From Branchiostoma floridae (lineage: Eukaryota; Chordata; Leptocardii; Amphioxiformes; Branchiostomatidae), in assembly GCF_000003815.2 (NCBI RefSeq), contig NC_049979.1:18126740-18190739 (forward strand): 64,000 bases of DNA, in the 5' to 3' direction. Positions 1 to 10,076 of this stretch are shown piece by piece. The notes beneath the pieces are model-generated. The model saw only the letters and a program-made list of their open reading frames with translations, had not been told where the DNA came from and made no database searches. Position 1 is the stretch's first letter. The number at the start of each line of letters is the position of its first letter. Made by a program: the position numbers and the translations under genes.

Positions 1-2565
1 ATTGAACAATGCTTTGAAAAGCAAGAGTTCTCCACTAAACGTCTTTGGAAGGAGGGTCGATGTACCCATAACCTTTCTTCACAAAAAGAGAAAATAAAGA
101 CTTTATGGGCTAACATAATTAGAAACATAGATGTTTATGATTAATAGAAATGTATGGATTTGATGTCAGGCTGACAACTGACAAGCCAAAGAAAACATAG
201 CCTCTGTACTAGTTGGCAATACTATAATAGAATTTGTAAAATCAGTCACTATAACCCTGGAGAAGGTCTTGTTTGACTGAAGAACCATAAAGCACAATTT
301 TTTTCCCTTTTTTAAAACTTGCAATGCAAAGGCAGCAAAGAAAAGTCAAAAGTAGCAAGGGCAAGTTACAGTTTGTAGTTCTTCAACCACCCATGCTGAT
401 TCTGATCAAGGGATGGTTACATACCAGGTTGACAGTCGTGTCTAGTTAGTTTGTCGAATGTTAGACATATCATCTTTTAAAAATCAACAAATATTTTGAA
501 CATACAGCACGACAGGTCCTTCATTCAAGCCTTGAATGTCTCCTTTAAGGACCACTTCAACATGCAGGTGCAAAGTAACTGACATGAAAGCCTTTGATCT
601 AGAATGAGTCATACAGTACAGGTGTTTCTTGCCATTGTTGGAAATGACTGAATGTGCACAAGCTTTCTGTTTGAAAAAAAAGTGCAACACAAAGTGTTCC
701 CCTTATAATGATACAACATGAAAATTTCACTCATGTTCTTTTTTTAATCAGGTACAGAACATTTGACTGGGTAATTTCAGATTTTTATCAACATATGTTG
801 TACAGTCAGCCTGAACGCAAGTGTGAGTAGATTTTCCACAAAGGCAAACGAGCACTAGTCTGGTATGGAATATTCATTGATCAAAACCTTGTGGAATGTG
901 AACATTCCTGTAAGTGTAACTGGACCTCATAATGTATGTTGATACCAGGGACAGGTGAATTAGCAAATCAACTGTGACTAGTGTGCGATATCTGCCTTTC
1001 ATCAACCTATGATGCCCCCTTCTGGACGTCTCATGAACTACACCACAGGGTTTCCATATTCGCAACTTCTACACTCTGCAGTACCAGCTGCTCCTTCAGA
1101 GCAGATTGTGACCTGCTAGCTGCCCCCATGCTACCCATAGTACAAGATAAATGACCATGTGTACAAACAGGTGACTCTCCAGATATCCCTCACACTGAGT
1201 CACAGCTACCATAGCCTGGCTGTCACCAGGCACAGCCAATAATGCTGTAAAACTCCACTTTTACAGGGACTGAACCATAACAAACACAGGCCTCTGGATT
1301 TACTCAGAGTTGTTGTTATTACCCTTCAAACCCACTAGTGTCATGGGCTGATTAAAGCATACAGTACAAATCAGCCCTGACATAGGTAGGGTAGATAGTC
1401 TCACTGATGCATACAAATGTATATCCTTGTCTTCTGTGTCCTTTATGACATTTAATCAAGATTTATAACCATGATGTCCTGCTGTATTTCCTCCTCACAA
1501 GATGTGAACAAAACATATACACATATCAACAACGTTAGGTTGTGGAAACACCCTAATACGTCACTATCTAATGACCACCCACTTTTACTGATAAGGCATT
1601 TCTCCAACTTAAGTACATACAGGGCAGGAATGCTGCTTATGCACTCGTAACTGGACAAAGAAGGAATGTTTATTGAGGAAAGTGGACAACATGAAAAAAA
1701 TGATCTAAGTGAGCCACTGCTACTTCTTTCACTGGACATAACGTTACCTTTCTTATACCTCACCTCACCTCACCTAGTCCCATCCTCATCAGGAGATACA
1801 CAGACCCACAAATTGGCACTCATTTCCATAGGTTTATCAACCTCTAACGTTAATTGTAATTTCTTAGTTGGATATACTAGTATACTTGTGATGGCACGTA
1901 CATATCAAATCACTTTTTTGTTCAATTCTAATCAACATCCTACACTTTCAGCCACACTTTTCAAAACAAAAGTGGAACCGTTACCCTCTGAAGGACGCCC
2001 CCCTCCCCAACCCTTCAAGATTTCCAAGAACTGAGTAAAACTTTTCAACTACAGTACTTGTACAAGCCATGCAATTGTTGTAGCTGTAACTAATCTAAAA
2101 ATTGGTCACGATACTTGGGGTCTCACCTTTTGACATTGAAAGACATGATGAGTATATTTGGGCTTGAATTCCTGGTATAAATTCATACCGTCCCGCCTAA
2201 TGATGAGCAGATGTCCTCCAGTGAGCCATTCATATGCTAGGAGTTGACTAACAGCGCCACCTAGTATCATTTGTTAAAAGTGCACCACTGTTCATCAGAG
2301 CAACAGCAACACACGTGTAACGGTTACTTTTACATGTAACGTTACACAAGATACAAGGGAATAGACAGGTTGGTTCACAAAAGAGAGTTTAATAGAAGGT
2401 TGTCAGCTGTACATCTGTGAACTCTGAGCAATTTTTCTCTCTCTTTAAGTCATACTTTACCAGTAAACCGGTAAGTTACACAATTTCCTTGCTTCTGACA
2501 ATCCCCGATGTTCTAGCAGGTTTGATCCATCTAAAATGGATGTTATAAGTGTAAAATGGTTGATG
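1..2565. other. Intergenic/non-coding sequence, no gene seen
   Basis: AT-rich sequence with only short open frames that show no domain, no splice-supported extension and no similarity I recognise. It could include UTR or intron of a gene lying to the left, but nothing in the sequence proves this. A short CACCT run occurs near 1760, and inverted copies of a GTAACG-type motif lie near 2318-2345. Confidence 0.5.
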
Positions 2566-4345
2566 TTTGAGATCTGCATCTGCATAAGTTACCCCCAAAT
2601 GACCCCGCGAGGGGCAAAAGTAGGGGGGGGAGCTGAGGCTCCCGGGTTAGGGCGGGCAGGCCGCCTGCCTGGCACGGAAGTGCTCAACGTTGGGAGCGCT
2701 TACAACCGTGCCAGGCAGGGCATTCCACTCGGGAATTGTGCGTGGGAAAAAAGAATGTTTGTAGATATCGGTGCGTGCAAATATGTGTTGATATTTGAAG
2801 TCGTGACTACCCCGGGTGCGCCCTTGGGCAGGCTTCAGAATATTGCTGGCGTCTATGTTAATATTATTGTTGACTACTTTATAGAAAAAGGTGAGGCGGG
2901 CGTTCCTCCTCCTTTCGGAGAGAGGGCGCCACTGCAGGTCTGAAAGCATTTGTGTCACGCTACTAGTCTGCCGGTAGTCATTTAGGGTCACTCGGGCTGC
3001 CCTGCGCTGGACGGCCTCCACCGCCTGTATCCCTTTGTTGGTGTACGGGTCCCAGACGATGGCACTATATTCCAAGTGAGGCCGTACCAGCGCTTTGTAA
3101 CAAGTGGCCTTGACCCTAGATGGACAATGGGTCAAGTTGCGCCGAATGACTCCTAGGACCTTACCAGCTTTGCTAGTGGCGTGGTTGATATGGGTGTCCC
3201 ACCGCAAATCGTCGGACAGTTGTACTCCAAGATAGGGGTGGGACTTAACACCGGTAAGGGCTTCTCCACAGAGGGAGTACTGAGTTATGATGGGGTGCTT
3301 TTTACGGGTGATATGGAGGATGTGACATTTAGAGGGGTTGAACGACATGAGCCAACGATTTTGCCATTCTGTTAGCGCATCGAGGTCAGACTGCAGCCCT
3401 TGTGCGTCAGAAGGCTTGCTGATAGTTCGATAAATCAAGCAATCGTCAGCAAACAGTCGAACATGTGAGTCTACGGAATCGGGTAGGTCGTTAATATAGA
3501 GCAGGAATAGCAGAGGGCCTAACACAGTACCCTGCGGAACTCCAGAGGTGACCTTGACAGCTTTAGATGTTCCACCGTCAAAGACAACCCTCTGGGTTCT
3601 CTCCGTAAGGAAGGCCCTAAGCCAAGACTGAAGGAGGCCAGAAATACCATAGTGCTCGAGCTTGCTCAGCAGACGTTCGTGTGGCACAGTATCGAATGCT
3701 TTGCTAAAGTCAAGCACCGCGGCATCGACCTGTTTGTTCTGGTCCATGTTCTTGGCCAGGTCTTGGAGGGTAAGCACCAGCTGGCTCTCGCAGGACAGAC
3801 CCTTCCTGAAGCCGTGTTGCGCAGGGGACAGAATGCCATGAGCGTCTAGATGTTTCATCATGTGGCTGTGCACGATGTGTTCGAGCACTTTACCACAGAC
3901 CGATGTCAGAGACACCGGCCTATAGTTTGATGGCAAGGTTCTGTCCCCCTTTTTGAAGATTGGAGCGATGTTAGCTGTTCTCCAATCTTCAGGAACATCT
4001 CCCTTGGATATTGACTGGGAGAATATGACCTGTAATATTGGCGCAATTTGTTCGGCTACGGTCTTCAGGAGGCGAGGTGGTAATCCGTCTGGTCCTGTGG
4101 CCTTGCTGGGGTTAAGACAGGAGAGCTGTTTGGCTACCCCCTCCACTGTGATGTTAAGGGAGGGGATAGTTGGAGCTTTGGGTTCGCCAAGGGTAGGAAC
4201 GGTGGTCTTATCCTCCCTGGTAAACACTGACTCAAACTGGGCCCCCAGTGCATCAGCCTTTTCTTTAGGGTCAGATGTTAGCACCCCCTGATGTCTTAGG
4301 GCGGACGCACCAGTAGAGTCTTGTCTGATGGATTTGACATGATAT
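2566..4345 (-). mobile_element. 5'-truncated non-LTR retrotransposon (LINE, CR1/Jockey-like)
   Basis: The minus strand carries the reverse transcriptase half of a LINE ORF2, followed by a short 3' UTR and a simple ATGCAG-type terminal repeat near 2566-2585. The coding frame is open upstream of the first usable start (residues resembling the linker between endonuclease and RT are readable back to about 4345) and then stops matching, so the element is truncated at its 5' end and has no endonuclease domain. It lies just downstream of the 3' end of the 4579-5377 gene. Clade assignment is by motif style only. The long uninterrupted frame suggests a fairly recent insertion. Confidence 0.85.
2647..4284 (-). 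CDS. LINE reverse transcriptase ORF2 fragment
   Basis: A 545-codon open frame encodes a non-LTR reverse transcriptase. Visible RT blocks are NYRPVSLTSVCGKVLE near residues 120-135, QHGFRKG near 156-162, DFSKAFDTVPHERLL near 192-206, SGVPQGTVLGPLLF near 247-260 and the catalytic FADD at about 278-281. A thumb region and a C-terminal part with the HLEYSAIVWDPYT-type motif follow. These RTs copy the element's RNA by target-primed reverse transcription. The first codon of the frame is GTG and the frame continues upstream, so this is an internal piece of ORF2, not a true start. With no endonuclease visible, the copy is unlikely to be autonomous. Confidence 0.9.
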   Translation of the reverse strand: MLTSDPKEKADALGAQFESVFTREDKTTVPTLGEPKAPTIPSLNITVEGVAKQLSCLNPSKATGPDGLPPRLLKTVAEQIAPILQVIFSQSISKGDVPEDWRTANIAPIFKKGDRTLPSNYRPVSLTSVCGKVLEHIVHSHMMKHLDAHGILSPAQHGFRKGLSCESQLVLTLQDLAKNMDQNKQVDAAVLDFSKAFDTVPHERLLSKLEHYGISGLLQSWLRAFLTERTQRVVFDGGTSKAVKVTSGVPQGTVLGPLLFLLYINDLPDSVDSHVRLFADDCLIYRTISKPSDAQGLQSDLDALTEWQNRWLMSFNPSKCHILHITRKKHPIITQYSLCGEALTGVKSHPYLGVQLSDDLRWDTHINHATSKAGKVLGVIRRNLTHCPSRVKATCYKALVRPHLEYSAIVWDPYTNKGIQAVEAVQRRAARVTLNDYRQTSSVTQMLSDLQWRPLSERRRNARLTFFYKVVNNNINIDASNILKPAQGRTRGSHDFKYQHIFARTDIYKHSFFPRTIPEWNALPGTVVSAPNVEHFRARQAACPP

Positions 4346-4400
4346 AGAAGAGAGATATAGACTTACTAAGTCAGACATGAAGACAATAAAATGGTTGGAT

Positions 4401-4406
4401 TTTATT
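4401..4406 (-). terminator. Polyadenylation signal AATAAA of the 4579-5377 gene
   Basis: TTTATT on the plus strand reads AATAAA on the minus strand, about 170 nt beyond the stop codon at 4579. This gives a short 3' UTR that ends just before the LINE. Position is the only evidence. Confidence 0.5.
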
Positions 4407-4578
4407 GCTGTGTATTTAAAACTATTTGACAATTATTTTATCTAGAGTTCAATTACAACACCCTTCAAGTCTTCATTTCAGTAATGATAACGTTAACGTT
4501 AGCATTTTTTTCTGTTCCTATCCTGTGGACCTTTCCTTCTGTCCATCACACCAAAGTCAAAAAAAGAAGCCTTGAATT

Positions 4579-5377
4579 TCATCTTTCTCCTCCCTTATCA
4601 CTCTCCACATGTAAGGTCTTCTCTCCTTGTTGTGGTTCCTCTGAATCCAGTTCAAGCAGACCTTCCATTTCATTAACAGTCAGCGGTTGCTCAGGGAAAA
4701 TTCTCCTCTTCACTGAAGTTCCAGGGACAGCAAAGCATCCGGGTGAAACCAGCTCCTCATCTGGCAACATTGCTGAGATGTACGGACCTCGGAGAGCCTC
4801 CTCTCCTCCCACCAAGTGCCTCATGTGGTCCATCTTGGAATCTTCCAGAGTCTTCAGCATTTCCTTAGATGTCAGCTGAGACTCCTTGTTACCCTTCATG
4901 TGTTTCAGTCTTGCTTCTGTTGAGTAGTACACAATCATGAAGATACAATATCTTCCAGTATCAAATATAAACGTTATGGAGCATTGCAAATTCGAAGGGA
5001 AAAATGACTGAATGTTGAAACAACAAAGAATTAGCTGATCTGCCCAGCTCTCATCGTCCTCCCTGATCTGGTGAAATAAACCTTTTCGTAACATTGTACC
5101 CCCATCCACCGTTATCTATAACCAGAACCAGAACCAAGAGCAGACGTTATAATCCCCATAATACACATCAGTGACGCTCACCTAAAGAAGCGATGTATTT
5201 GTTGGATTCCTCTTCACTTGGCCACCGAGGAGACCTGCCGTTCTCATCCTTGTTTTCAGTAATATCTTCTGGTGGCTCAGTTTGTGAATGGTGGAAATTT
5301 GGGTCAAAGTTATCTTCAAATCCTACAGACTGACCATCTATCTCGACCTTCCCCTCTTTGCTCCCCCACGTCGCCAT
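4579..5377 (-). CDS. Uncharacterised two-exon protein, 177 aa
   Basis: Two exons on the minus strand: 5182-5377 (ATG at 5377, context AAGATGGCG) and 4579-4916 (stop at 4579). They join across a GT-AG intron in phase 1, giving SLG followed by EARLKHMKG. The product is hydrophilic and acidic, without signal peptide or membrane segment. An in-frame ATG lies upstream at 5452, but the 5377 start has the better context. The N-terminal part is rich in D, E, N and S. The centre (RLKHMKGNKESQLTSKEM) looks helical, and the C-terminal half contains RGPYISAMLPDEEL and an acidic tail. I do not recognise the family. The gene is divergently paired with the sorting nexin gene across 293 bp, so the two probably share a bidirectional promoter. 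The splice-joined frame and Kozak start make it a credible gene; function is unknown. Confidence 0.7.
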
Positions 5378-5670
5378 CTTCCCTTTAAGGAATGGCTCAT
5401 TTGTACTTACAGGGAGTAGCATAACGTTATATGCCTGAGAATAAGCCATCAAGACAGTACACTGTATATCAGAAAAAATACTGCAACAAACGTAGCAGTA
5501 TTTGTTTATTATTCAGATGATTTCACACATATCTTGGCTTTGATCCTTCCATATATCCGATTTTCCCCTTCTTTGAGAATGGTATCGTCCTATTCCACCC
5601 TCCACCCAGTCACATGAGTGGATCAGCTGATCAGAAAAACAAACGTGCGGTGCTGAGACCTGTTGCCGAT
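5378..5670. promoter_or_regulatory. Putative bidirectional promoter
   Basis: This 293-bp interval separates the ATG of the minus-strand uncharacterised gene from the ATG of the plus-strand sorting nexin gene. It must hold at least the 5' UTRs and proximal promoter of both unless either gene has an unseen non-coding first exon. It contains GTCACATGAG near 5610 (an E-box, CACATG, adjoining the nexin 5' UTR). No TATA box is evident for either direction. Role is inferred from layout. Confidence 0.45.
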
Positions 5671-8194
5671 ATGGGGGAGGAAAAAGTGAGAGTTTTGTAC
5701 GATTTCGAGGGTGTCGCGGAAAACGGAGAGCTGACCATTTACACAGATGAGATACTGACGATAGTGAGGAAGGATGTCGGGGAGGGTTGGTGGGAGGGCC
5801 AGAATGACCGAGGAGAATCGGGCTACTTCCCGTCGGCCTACGTGGAGGACTCGGGGAGTGGCGGGGCGGTGACCGACACGCCCCCAACAACAGACAGGTA
5901 CGTCCACCGATGGTTATTAAGAAAATAAGAAAGGTTCTCTGTTGTTCATCAAATGATCTTATACTATTCTTCGTAATGAAAGTCTACACACGTTGAATTT
6001 ACGCAGTATAAATCAATATATCGGTACTAAAACTGTGGCGCAACAGTCAGACTTTGTACCCAGCAATGTTTACCCTCCGCAAACAGGTGGAGCAGAGTAA
6101 TTTGCTTAGTAAACTCTTTTTTTTCGTGAAAACAGGATTGGCCAAAACCTGAAAGAAACAGAAGTCTTGGCCACAATTTTCCTAAACGGGATGTCCCATG
6201 TCTGTATTGAATGATGATAACATAAACTTCGATAAAAGGTGTTGAGTCGGACTTAACCCAGTATAACTGACACTGAAAATTGAAGAGTATGTGTATACCA
6301 CACGAGTAACCGTAGAATCAATATTGTCCCTGTCTGTACTATAAAAAAATTGGATGGAGTTTGTGTCATTAGGCTTCCGCTGGAAAGGGAAGTGACATCT
6401 AGATCGGTATCTGGAGGAAGCCATGGCGCCAACAGAAAGGGTTGGGATCTGAACAAGACTGGTGCGTAGGGTGGTTTATTAACGAATACGCAATAGTTAG
6501 GGAGTGACTGATCTTTTTTTTTACTTGATTTAATAGTTCCTACTACAATGGGTCCCAGGACACCTCAGCTACCACCTACACACCGGAGAGTGCCTCAGCT
6601 ACTGACCAGTGGAATGATCCCTCCACTCAGTACCAGAACACAGCAGCCACTGACCCGTGGGACCAGGGTGTAGCCAACACAGCATACTCCTCCAGCTATG
6701 GCCAGGACTCATGGGGTGACACCGCCACTGGTAAGTTTTTGTGGCAACAGAGTTGTAGTGAGCCACTTTGCAAAGATGAAGCACCTTTTGTCAATGATTT
6801 TTTTAAATGCAACCCTACCATGGTCCCCCCATGTTTGTTTTGATTTTCTGTTTTCTCCAGCCCAGGCTGGTGGACAGGATGAGGGGTGGGATGATGACTG
6901 GGATGATGATGGTGCCAGCACAGGCAGCAGCACAGCGACCACGCCCACATCCCCAACCACCAAGACTATGAGCAATGATGCCAGCAAGTCCGGTGGTACC
7001 ATGAGGAAAAGCCTGAACAGGTTCTCCATGTTTGTCAAGTCTGGGGGAGAAGCCTTCATTTTGGGCACCACAAAAAGTGCAGGCTCAACAAAGAACAGAG
7101 TCTGTGTCACAGAAACACAGGAGGGGGGGTGGTCATGGGGTCCAAACCCTGCACCATACAAAGTCACTGTGGCTGATCCAAAAAAGGACAGTAAGCTGAA
7201 GGGACTGAAAAGCTTCATCACCTACCAGCTCACTCCAGACAACACCAACCAGACAGTCAGCAGAAGGTACAAGCACTTTGATTGGCTGTATGAAAGGCTG
7301 ATAGAGAAGTTTACCACAATCGCTGTACCTCCACTTCCAGAGAAGCAAGTGACAGGCAGGTACGAGGAGAATTTTGTTGAAGGGCGTCGACAGCAACTCC
7401 AGCTGTGGGTGGATCGCATGTCATGCCACCCTGTTGTCGCCCAGTCAGAGGTTTTCCAGTTCTTCCTCCAATCTCCTTCTGACAAAACCTGGAAGGATGG
7501 GAAGAGAAGAGCAGAGAAAGATCCGCTGGTTGGAGGAGCTTTCTTCCACACTGTGGAAGCACCTCAGGCACGTCTAGAAGCAGCCAGGATAGACACCAAC
7601 ATGGAGAACTTCAACAAGTTCCAAAAGAGCATGGACGATTCAGTGAAGAATCTACTTGCTGTGGCTGCAGAAAGTACCAAGAAACACATGGGAGGCTTCA
7701 AGAGGGAGTACCAAAGAGTTGGCGAGGCTTTCACAAAGCTTGGAACAACTTTTGATTTGGATAAGAAGCCGTCATCTAAGCCCCTCACCACAGCATTGTG
7801 GAAAACAGGTGCAGCTTACTTTGAAATTGGCAAAATGTTTGAAGAGCAGCCACAGCACGACCTGAATGCTCTCATGCTGAAGGTAGATGAGTACAAGGGC
7901 ATCCTGTCCACCTTCCCCGACATCCTCCAATCCATGAAGGGAACGATGACCAAGGTACGGGACTGCCAGCGGATGGTGGTTGAGGGAAAGATGTCTGGTG
8001 ATGAATTAGAGGAAGTTGGGGCCCGAGCCGATGTCATCACCTACACCACTCTTGCTGAGATCCAACACTTCCATGAAATGAGGGTGGTGGACTTCAAGGC
8101 TATTGCTCAGCATTTCTTGACAGAACAGATCGAGTTCTACGGCAAAATAAAGGCCACACTGGAAGAAAGCCTAAAGAACTATGAAAATGTTTGA
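5671..8194 (+). CDS. SNX9: Sorting nexin of the SNX9/SNX18/SNX33 family
   Basis: Three exons: 5671-5897, 6537-6730 and 6861-8194, joined by GT-AG introns with frame kept, give 584 aa (human family members are about 575-630). Residues about 1-62 are an SH3 domain (RVLYDFEG, GWWEGQNDRGESGYFPSAYVE). Residues about 75-215 are low complexity with acidic tryptophan motifs (GWDDDWDDDG) of the kind that bind clathrin adaptors in SNX9. A PX domain spans about 240-350 and contains RRYKHFDWLYERL, the phosphoinositide-binding strand. A BAR domain fills about 370-584. Family proteins bind PI(4,5)P2 membranes, dynamin and N-WASP and act in endocytosis and actin-linked membrane remodelling. ATG 5671 was chosen because SH3 starts at once in family members; an in-frame ATG at 5614 would add 19 residues. 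The symbol denotes the subfamily: a single pre-duplication gene cannot be assigned to one vertebrate paralogue. Confidence 0.93.
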
Positions 8195-8322
8195 AGCTTT
8201 TTCAACAAGCCCACATTTATGCTTAAATTCAGAAAGGACATATGATAAGCAAAAATGAAGTTACCAAGAACATTAATCACAACTTCTGCAGTGGTCCTTT
8301 CAACTTTCAGATGTCAAATCCC

Positions 8323-8328
8323 AATAAA
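8323..8328 (+). terminator. Polyadenylation signal AATAAA of the sorting nexin gene
   Basis: AATAAA lies 129 nt after the stop codon at 8194, in AT-rich sequence with no further coding frame. Other AATAAA-like sites farther on cannot be excluded. Confidence 0.55.
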
Positions 8329-9421
8329 GTGAAAGTTATCTTACAGAAATACGTATAATTTATGCAGAAATTCATTGTGGTAGTTTTGCTTCATGTTTCT
8401 GACTGTAAAACATCTGATTACCTTCTGTACATTGTTTTATTTCAGGGAAGTAACCATCAACTTTGTCATGATTGTTGTCCAATACACCTTCAAAGATGTA
8501 GACTTATTTCATGTGGTACAATATTGAAGATACAATTTAAACCCTGACACATGGTTCAATGGTACCTTTGTTAAAGGGGAATGTGAATCTAACTACATAC
8601 TGTGATCATAGCATAATACTTGAAGATGGTCTGTGGATCATTGGTACTTCAATTACTTGCTACCAGTATATCAATTACATATGTTTAAAGTGAAATTGGA
8701 AATAAGTAATAACATGTAATATAAATGAATGAAATGAAATGTACAGTGAAGTTAAGCATTTTCTTATACCTCCATTGTTTGATTACAAAATGTGTGATGA
8801 TGTAAATAGTTTCTTGCCACAAATAGGTCCTTGCCACAAATTGCCTATTCAATGAAAATGTCTAACATTTCATGTTTAGAAAAGAACATAGAATGTACAT
8901 AGTTTTCAATGTTGCCACTTGTAGAAATGTTCATGTATCAAAAATGTACCATCAAAGGTATGAAATCTGCAGTAAATTTACAAAACTGATACAGCAGAGC
9001 AAGTGGTGCAGTATCACCTGTGCAATGGCATTCTGACACTAGAACACCTGTTAATGATGTATATTTTATATTTCAACCCTACGTTAGACTATGACTGTTG
9101 TTAGTAAATGAGAAAGAAAATTATACAAAGAGGAAGTAGGGAAGCATATTATACAATGGAATTAATTCATATAATTTACAAGTGCATTAAACTTTTGTGT
9201 GCTAAATTTACTTTTATATGTACATGTCTGTACTTGCATATTGATAAAACAATGAAAAAAAAAACTAATTGAAATTATCCTGTCGTCTAAAAAACTGCAC
9301 ATTTAGTAGAAGTGACACTACATTTTGCCCAATCCATAAGAACAGTGGTGAACATGACACCAAAATCAATATACAATACCTTACAAAACCCTTACAACAT
9401 GACCCAAACAACTTGATTTCC
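8329..9421. other. Non-coding sequence downstream of the sorting nexin gene
   Basis: AT-rich sequence without coding signal; it may hold an extended 3' UTR of the plus-strand nexin gene. No repeat or RNA gene recognised. Confidence 0.5.
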
Positions 9422-9429
9422 CTATCAAC

Positions 9430-9769
9430 CAGGGCTTTAGCCAGCTCGAAACTTTTTTCCGTCAGCCAATTCCAATCGTCGCGAAAACCGCGAAAATTAA
9501 TTAGAAGGACTGAACTGAGACCTTGAAAAACGGGTTTTAATGAGATTATCGTATGCGAAAGGGCACCGACACACATTGTCAACAATCATAACAATAGCAA
9601 AACAAACAGTGTGTGGCTTTTACGGCCGTGGATGGCGTCCCCAAGCCGCCTGAAGCTTCCACCAAGGATTTTTGTCCGTCAAGGTTGACGGATTGGTTTG
9701 AAAATTTTTCCGTCAGGCGCAACAAATTTCCGTCAATTGACGGAAAAACGGACGCTGGCTAGAGCCCTG
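9430..9769. mobile_element. Non-autonomous hAT-type MITE with 8-bp target duplication
   Basis: The 340-bp element starts CAGGGCTTTAGCCAG and ends CTGGCTAGAGCCCTG, a 15-bp terminal inverted repeat with one mismatch. It is flanked by a perfect 8-bp direct repeat CTATCAAC (9422-9429 and 9770-9777). CAGGG termini and an 8-bp target duplication are typical of hAT elements. Inside are several CCGTCA/TGACGG motifs in both orientations near the ends, plausible transposase-binding subterminal repeats. No transposase ORF, so it would depend on another copy. It lies between the convergent 3' ends of the nexin and PPP1R36 genes. Confidence 0.88.
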
Positions 9770-9777
9770 CTATCAAC

Positions 9778-10076
9778 ACAAAGTCAGATTTCACCAAACC
9801 TCTCACTTTTGTTTGGCCAATTTCAGAGGCTGACAAACAAAGACATGTTTTTACCTGTCCTGGTCTGTGCCAATCCATTAGTTGTCCACTTGCTTTATAT
9901 ACTGACAATAATGACATGGTGATACGTCCTTGCATACACTGTCTTTAGAGTTCATTTAACAACACTAAAACACTGATATCATTTATAAAACTGTCTCTTG
10001 TGTGCATCATACTTCATGCGATAGCAGCAACTGGCTCACAACACATTACTCATCTTCATCCACCACAGAAAAGGCA
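9778..10076. other. Probable 3' UTR of the PPP1R36-like gene
   Basis: Sequence just beyond the minus-strand stop codon at 10077. No coding frame or repeat recognised apart from the adjoining MITE target duplication; it probably carries the 3' UTR of that gene. Confidence 0.35.

Noticed and set aside
1666-2034. 122-codon plus-strand frame in the left intergenic part
   Set aside because: No domain, low-complexity composition, no splice-supported continuation.
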